NCBI GenBank assembly: GCA_048498415.1
Contig: JBEHYA010000040.1
Span: 1-16,871, forward strand
DNA length: 16,871 nucleotides
Source of the DNA: JBEHYA01 sp048498415
GTDB lineage: Bacteria; Pseudomonadota; Alphaproteobacteria; UBA9219; RGZA01
Direction: 5' to 3'
Below, piece after piece: positions 13,142-16,871 of this stretch. How positions within the stretch are numbered: position 1 is the stretch's first letter; every line of letters begins with the position of its first letter. Made by a program: the position numbers and the translations under genes. The notes beneath the pieces were generated by a model. That model worked only from the letters and a program-made list of their open reading frames with translations. It had not been told where the DNA came from and ran no database searches.

Positions 13142-14209
13142 ATGGCGCCGGCAGGGCACCAGAAAAAAACGCTGTGGCTGGATTACCCGGCGGCCAGCAA
13201 CGCCGCCGCCGCCGCAAGCGAGGCGGGAGATTATGCGCAGGCGGCCATCATCATGCTCGGCCAGCCCCATCTGCTGAACCCCGGCCCGTCGCAGCCGTTA
13301 AGCGACGCGTATCAGGCCGCCGAATTCACTCTTGAACTTATTCTGGCGCAAAAGCCAAAAACTGTTACCGCCCGGCAGTTCCAGCAGCTGCGCGCCTTTC
13401 TGGAAAACTACGATAACACGAGCGACCGCGCGTTTACGCCGCTTCGCACGCAGGCCGGCAACTGGATGGGCTTGTATCTGAAAGTGCGTCTGATGCGCCA
13501 GTGGACAAAGGGCAATCTTGCCGCCATTCCCGCGGCGCTGCGCCGTCTAGTGCGTTTTGCGCGCAGCCCGCATCTGGCGCCCGCCACGGCGAACGAGAGC
13601 TGGACATTTATTTTCGAGCGCCTGGACAAACTGGCCGACCATGACGGGCTGGCCGCGCTCGATTTCGGCCGCGATCTGCTGAACGGCGACGACGGGCCGG
13701 AACGGCTGGCGCAGACATGGGATTTCATGTTCACCCGCATGGCGCAGCTGGCGGCGGTGGCGCCGCAGCTGGCGCTGGGCTACGGCTATGACCTGCTGCA
13801 GAATGATGTCGCCCGCGATGCCAATGCCGCGCGCGCCTGGCCGTTCGTTTTCGCCACGCTGGAACAATGCGCCGCCGCCGATATGGAAGGCACGTTTAAA
13901 CAGATTGAAGACATGCTGCCATTCGTTGCCGCGGCCAAAAAACTGCCGGCCCTGCTGGCGACATTAAGCGCGATCATGTATAACGCCAAATCGCCGGATG
14001 AAATTTATGCGATCGGCTACCACACCCGCTTTGAGCGCCTGGTGGACCGTCTGGCCGATGTGGAATGCCGCATGAGCGACGGCTACCGGGCGTTCATCGC
14101 GTATCCGGACCATCTGCGGGAAAGCGCACGCCGCGGCGCGCGGAATACGGTGGTGGATCTCTCGGCGCGCTTGCGCGCGCTTCGCATGGGGTCGGACGAT
14201 CCGGCATAA
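13142..14209 (+). CDS. Uncharacterised helical-repeat protein, paralogue B (FIAYPDHL family)
   Basis: 355 residues from ATG 13142; no recognised family, no signal peptide or membrane segment. The order of parts mirrors the preceding gene: a TPR-like start (EAGDYAQAAIIMLGQPHLL, 27-45), FTLELIL...ARQFQQLRAFLENY (62-90), and FIAYPDHL (318-325) near the end. The middle holds three tandem repeats of about 39 residues, opening with W154-TFIF, W193-DFMF and W233-PFVF and continuing with pattern L-x-x-L/C-A...A-L-x-F/Y-G-x-D-L-L. The longer length relative to its neighbour is explained by these extra copies. Possible starts are TTG 13085, GTG 13109 (AGG 7 bases before) and ATG 13142 (AGGA at 13131-13134, 7 bases before); ATG is preferred. 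Its stop lies 14 bases from that of convergent yraN. Structural role as an all-helical scaffold is inference. Confidence 0.82.
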   Translation: MAPAGHQKKTLWLDYPAASNAAAAASEAGDYAQAAIIMLGQPHLLNPGPSQPLSDAYQAAEFTLELILAQKPKTVTARQFQQLRAFLENYDNTSDRAFTPLRTQAGNWMGLYLKVRLMRQWTKGNLAAIPAALRRLVRFARSPHLAPATANESWTFIFERLDKLADHDGLAALDFGRDLLNGDDGPERLAQTWDFMFTRMAQLAAVAPQLALGYGYDLLQNDVARDANAARAWPFVFATLEQCAAADMEGTFKQIEDMLPFVAAAKKLPALLATLSAIMYNAKSPDEIYAIGYHTRFERLVDRLADVECRMSDGYRAFIAYPDHLRESARRGARNTVVDLSARLRALRMGSDDPA

Positions 14210-14223
14210 TCAGGCATTACGAT

Positions 14224-14586
14224 TCAAAACGCGTTTTTGATGTGAACGGGCAGGCGGCCCGGGCTGAAAATAATCGCATCACACCGAATATGCGCGGGCG
14301 CGTGTTTCATATGCGCGGCCATATGCTGGCCGGCGTTCATCAGCCGCGCCGCCTGGCCGGCATGAATGGCGCTGTGGCCTTCCAGCGCCGAACCCCGCGT
14401 TTTGACTTCGATAATGGCAAGCGTATCGGCTTTCAGGGCGGCGATATCGATCTCGCCGAACGGCGTGCGTTTGTTGGTCGCCACAATGCGGTAGCCCTTG
14501 GCGATGAGAAGCAGCGCGGCCATGGCTTCGGCAAGATGGCCGGCGCGATAGCTTTTAGCGCCTGTTTGCTGACGCGAATTTTTCAT
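14224..14586 (-). CDS. yraN: UPF0102 / YraN family, endonuclease-like fold
   Basis: 120 residues of the YraN (UPF0102) family, which has a PD-(D/E)xK nuclease-like core but no firmly established role. Conserved points: E20 in AGHLAEAMAALLL, GYRIVATNKR (31-40), the acidic motif GEIDIA (44-49, with D47) and IIEVKTR (58-64, E60 and K62), together a complete candidate active site. ATG 14586 has a strong GGAGG six bases upstream; the open frame runs back to ATG 14613, but that start lies inside a palindromic repeat and has no RBS. The gene follows rsmI on the same strand, its usual neighbour in many proteobacteria, here separated by 116 bases holding a repeat doublet. It converges on paralogue B. 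Confidence 0.93.
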   Translation of the reverse strand: MKNSRQQTGAKSYRAGHLAEAMAALLLIAKGYRIVATNKRTPFGEIDIAALKADTLAIIEVKTRGSALEGHSAIHAGQAARLMNAGQHMAAHMKHAPAHIRCDAIIFSPGRLPVHIKNAF

Positions 14587-14592
14587 AACTCG

Positions 14593-14597
14593 CCTCC
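14593..14597 (-). promoter_or_regulatory. Ribosome binding site choosing the yraN start
   Basis: GGAGG on the minus strand with a 6-base spacer to ATG 14586; it rules out the longer frame starting at 14613. Confidence 0.8.
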
Positions 14598-14607
14598 GAA
14601 CCCTCTC

Positions 14608-14689
14608 AGGCATTCCCGCGCAGGCGGGAATCCAGTTTGGTCATTATATAGGAAAATAAAACTGGATCCCCGCCTGCGCGGGGATGCCT
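14608..14689. repeat. Palindromic repeat doublet between rsmI and yraN
   Basis: Arms 14608-14638 and 14659-14689 are inverted copies matching at 29 of 31 positions, 20 bases apart. Each arm folds into an 8-bp hairpin: ATTCCCGC/GCGGGAAT (14612-14619/14624-14631) and ATCCCCGC/GCGGGGAT (14666-14673/14678-14685). The two differences between arms lie opposite each other in the inner hairpin and keep pairing (T-A versus C-G). Confidence 0.85.
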
Positions 14690-14702
14690 GTGATAACTTC
14701 CG

Positions 14703-15617
14703 TTACTTCTTCTTATCGTTCAAATGCAGCAGGCGCTGGTACAGTTCGCGTTTGGGCAGGCCGGTCTGGCTGGACATGATGGCAGCGGCATCGCGGGCCG
14801 ACAGGGTTTCGCGCGCTTTCAATAACAGCTTGTCGATCTCGGCCTGGTCGATGGCTTCTTCGGGTTCGCCCAGGAAGGCGCCGACCACGATCACCAGCTC
14901 GCCCTTGATTGATTCTTTCTGGCTTAAAATTTCATGCACGCTTTCAATTGAGCCGCGGCGGAGTTCTTCGTATTGCTTGGTGAGTTCGCGCGCCACGCAG
15001 CAGGGGCGGTTGCCCAGCACGGTCTGCATGTCTTTCAGCGTATCCAGCACGCGGTGCGGGGCTTCATAGAATAAAAGCGTGGCGGGGATTTTGGATAGCG
15101 CCTGCAGCGCATCGCGGCGGGCCTTGGTTTTGTTCGGCAAAAAGCCGGCAAAATAAAACGCATCGGTCGGCAGGCCCGAGACCTGCAGGGCGGTGAGCGC
15201 GGCATTGGGCCCCGGCAGGCTTTGGACGCGAATGCCTTTGCCTAAAAGGTGCTGCACGATGCCAACGCCGGGATCGGAGATGCAGGGCAGGCCTGCATCG
15301 GAGCAGTAGATCACAAGCTCGCCCTTCGCCACATGCTGGGCGATCATTTGCGCGGCCACATTTTCGTTGTGGTCGTGGGCGGGCAGCAGTGTGATGCCTT
15401 CGATGCCGTAGAACGACAGCAGCTTGGAGGTCACGCGCGTGTCTTCGCAGAAAATCACATCGGCGCGGCGGAGCATTTCGAGGGCGCGCAAGGTAATATC
15501 GCCGGCGTTACCAAGGGGCGTGCCGACCAGATAGAAACCCGCTTCTTTTCCCAATTGTTTTTGGGGCGGCGCAGGCGTATCACTTTTCAAGGTTTTCGAG
15601 GTCTTTTTGGCGGGCAT
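14703..15617 (-). CDS. rsmI: 16S rRNA (cytidine-1402 2'-O) methyltransferase RsmI
   Basis: Methylates the 2'-hydroxyl of C1402 in the decoding centre of 16S rRNA, using SAM; cytoplasmic, tetrapyrrole-methylase fold. 304 residues with the family motifs in order: YLVGTPLGNAGDIT (29-42), FCEDTR (56-61), SDAGLPCISDPG (106-117), SLPGPNA (133-139), FAGFLP (156-161) and FYEAPHR (183-189). The first 25 residues are a Lys/Thr/Pro-rich extension. The open frame reaches 15734, but ATG 15617 has AAGGGGG five bases upstream and the longer version would run into the divergent lipoprotein gene, so the short start is right. It heads an operon with yraN and starts 33 bases from the divergent lpoA-like gene. 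Confidence 0.96.
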   Translation of the reverse strand: MPAKKTSKTLKSDTPAPPQKQLGKEAGFYLVGTPLGNAGDITLRALEMLRRADVIFCEDTRVTSKLLSFYGIEGITLLPAHDHNENVAAQMIAQHVAKGELVIYCSDAGLPCISDPGVGIVQHLLGKGIRVQSLPGPNAALTALQVSGLPTDAFYFAGFLPNKTKARRDALQALSKIPATLLFYEAPHRVLDTLKDMQTVLGNRPCCVARELTKQYEELRRGSIESVHEILSQKESIKGELVIVVGAFLGEPEEAIDQAEIDKLLLKARETLSARDAAAIMSSQTGLPKRELYQRLLHLNDKKK

Positions 15618-15622
15618 GTCAG

Positions 15623-15629
15623 CCCCCTT
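15623..15629 (-). promoter_or_regulatory. Ribosome binding site choosing the rsmI start
   Basis: AAGGGGG on the minus strand, 5 bases before ATG 15617. The next upstream ATG (15632) has no such site. Confidence 0.75.
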
Positions 15630-15650
15630 CATAGCACAGGAGCCGCGCAA

Positions 15651-16871
15651 ATGCGAAGCCACCTTATATATGCCGCGTTGATTGCGCTGCTTTCTCTCTC
15701 GGCCTGCGGCAATACCGCCGGCAACATGACACATGAAGTGGGCGGCTGGTTTAATAATCAGGGCGCGCGTTCATCGCAAAGCATGGATGCGCAAACGCCG
15801 GCGGACGCCGCGCCCGCGCCGGTGCAGGCATCGCCCGAGCAGGCGGCCGCGCTGAAAGCAAGCCCCGTGAAGGTGGCGCTGCTGGTGCCGCTCACCGGCG
15901 AGAAGGCCGGCCTTGGCAAAAGTTTTTTAGAAGCTGCCCAGATGGCGGTGCAGGATATGGGCGGGCAGGGCTTCGAGCTGCTGCCAAAAGATAGCGGCGC
16001 CGACCCGGCAAAAGCGGGCAGCGCGGCGGCTTCCGCCGTAGCAAGCGGCGTTGATATGATTGTGGGCCCGCTGTTCAGCACCTCCATTCCCGCTGTAAAG
16101 CAGGCGGCGCCCGGCACGCCGATTTTAGCGCTCTCGAACGACTGGACGATGGCGGGCGGCAATGTGTATGTGCTGGGCTTCAATCCGGCCGAGCAGGTGC
16201 GCCGCGTCGCGAATTTTGCCGCGAGCCGTAATCTTACGAATTTAGCCGTGCTTGCGCCCGCCACCAGTTATGGCGAGCTCGCCATTGCCACGCTGGAAGA
16301 GGGCAATTCGCCGGTGCGCATTGCGGTTGTAGCGAAGTACCAGAAGAACAAGGAAAGCATGGCCAAGGCGATTGATAAAATCATGGCCGAGCAGGGCGTG
16401 CAGGGCATCGTGATTCCGGAAGGCGGCGCGGCGCTCGCCGCCATTGCCGAGGCGCTGACGGCGAAAAATATTTCAGCCAGCAGTATGCCACTGTTTGGCA
16501 CCGGTTTGTGGGATGAGAATGACGTGGCGCATATGCCGGCGCTGCGCGGCGGGTTCTATGCCGCGCCCGATCCGGATTCACGGCGCAGTTTTGTTCAGCG
16601 CTATCAGGCGCAGCATAACAATGCCCAGCCGCCGCGCCTTGCCACGCTTGGTTATGATGCGACCGCGCTGGCAGCCGTGCTGGCCGCCAAGGGCAACGGC
16701 TTTAATGACGCCGCGATCACCAGCCCGGCGGGTTTCAGCGGGCTGGACGGAATCTTCCGCCTGACGCCGCAGCATATCGCCGAGCGGGGCCTTGCGGTGA
16801 TGGAAGTCACGCCCTCCGGCCCGCGCGTGGCGGAAGCGCGGCAGGTTAGGTTCTGGTTTTTGCAGGCGCCC
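15651..16871 (+). CDS. LpoA-like lipoprotein, penicillin-binding-protein activator (3' end beyond window)
   Basis: Predicted lipoprotein with a type I periplasmic-binding fold, of the group annotated as penicillin-binding-protein activators; E. coli LpoA stimulates the peptidoglycan synthase PBP1A from the outer membrane. 407 codons are present and the frame is open at the right edge. Residues 1-18 are a signal peptide ending in lipobox LSAC with Cys19 as lipid anchor. An Ala/Pro/Gln-rich linker follows to about 72, then the binding fold begins with VKVALLVPLTGEKAGLGKSF and continues through DMIVGPLFSTS, ILALSND, YVLGFNPAEQVRRVA and LATLGYDATALAA. The N-terminal TPR domain of E. coli LpoA is absent, as is usual outside gammaproteobacteria. 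AGGAG (15638-15642) lies 8 bases before the ATG. Position beside rsmI and yraN matches the yraM locus of E. coli, though here divergent. Confidence 0.88.
   Translation, partial: MRSHLIYAALIALLSLSACGNTAGNMTHEVGGWFNNQGARSSQSMDAQTPADAAPAPVQASPEQAAALKASPVKVALLVPLTGEKAGLGKSFLEAAQMAVQDMGGQGFELLPKDSGADPAKAGSAAASAVASGVDMIVGPLFSTSIPAVKQAAPGTPILALSNDWTMAGGNVYVLGFNPAEQVRRVANFAASRNLTNLAVLAPATSYGELAIATLEEGNSPVRIAVVAKYQKNKESMAKAIDKIMAEQGVQGIVIPEGGAALAAIAEALTAKNISASSMPLFGTGLWDENDVAHMPALRGGFYAAPDPDSRRSFVQRYQAQHNNAQPPRLATLGYDATALAAVLAAKGNGFNDAAITSPAGFSGLDGIFRLTPQHIAERGLAVMEVTPSGPRVAEARQVRFWFLQAP

Noticed and set aside
14065..15069. 334-codon plus-strand frame across yraN and rsmI
   Set aside because: Antisense of two well-identified genes and a repeat doublet.
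15618..15734. N-terminal extension of rsmI
   Set aside because: It would overlap the divergent lipoprotein gene and ignores the strong RBS before ATG 15617.
1..16871. CRISPR array, prophage, integron, insertion sequence or toxin-antitoxin pair
   Set aside because: No direct-repeat spacing, transposase, integrase or phage structural genes, and no toxin or antitoxin motif is present in any frame read.

Overview
The window is GC-rich chromosomal DNA from an alphaproteobacterium. Evidence for this is a CheA whose N-terminus matches the alphaproteobacterial type, the gshB / yraN / rsmI / lpoA-like neighbourhood, and dispersed palindromic repeats of the kind common in Rhodospirillales-like genomes. 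The genus cannot be named. Most genes are ordinary housekeeping or envelope genes, packed tightly, with palindromic repeats in many of the gaps.

Layout. 1-2002 (-): cheA, running off the left edge. 2267-4095 (+): a translationally coupled pair, an FkbM-type methyltransferase and a KdoO-like Fe(II)/2-oxoglutarate hydroxylase, probably tailoring a surface glycan. 4232-4693 (+): an exported FKBP-type prolyl isomerase. 4694-5026: no conventional gene, but five consecutive hairpins (4828-4974) threaded by a 50-codon frame with its own Shine-Dalgarno sequence, then the terminator of a minus-strand tRNA-Met(CAU) at 5027-5101. 5350-6561 (-): mnmA. 6767-7189 (-): a small two-helix membrane protein of unknown function. 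7409-8311 (+): an alpha/beta hydrolase, overlapping by 12 bp the end of the convergent dnaQ-HAD phosphatase operon (9681-8300, -). 9861-10802 (-): gshB. 11096-11932 (-): a SirB1-like protein.

12116-14209 (+) holds two adjacent genes of no recognised family. They are paralogues: a shared N-terminal helical block and a shared C-terminal FI-x-YPDHL signature. The second carries three tandem copies of a roughly 39-residue helical repeat (W-x-F-x-F...) of which the first seems to have one. I regard this pair as the best candidate for something undescribed. They sit inside what is usually a compact gshB-yraN-rsmI-lpoA neighbourhood. 14224-15617 (-): rsmI then yraN, separated by a palindromic repeat doublet. 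15651-16871 (+): a divergent LpoA-like lipoprotein, running off the right edge.

Four paired (inverted) repeat elements lie at 6657-6753, 9755-9856, 10900-11055 and 14608-14689, with a single unit at 5266-5287. The 14608-14689 pair shows a compensatory base-pair change, and the 10900-11055 element seems to carry a nested hairpin. Where several starts were possible, Shine-Dalgarno spacing or family N-termini were used to choose (gshB, yraN, rsmI and both paralogues start later than the longest open frame).
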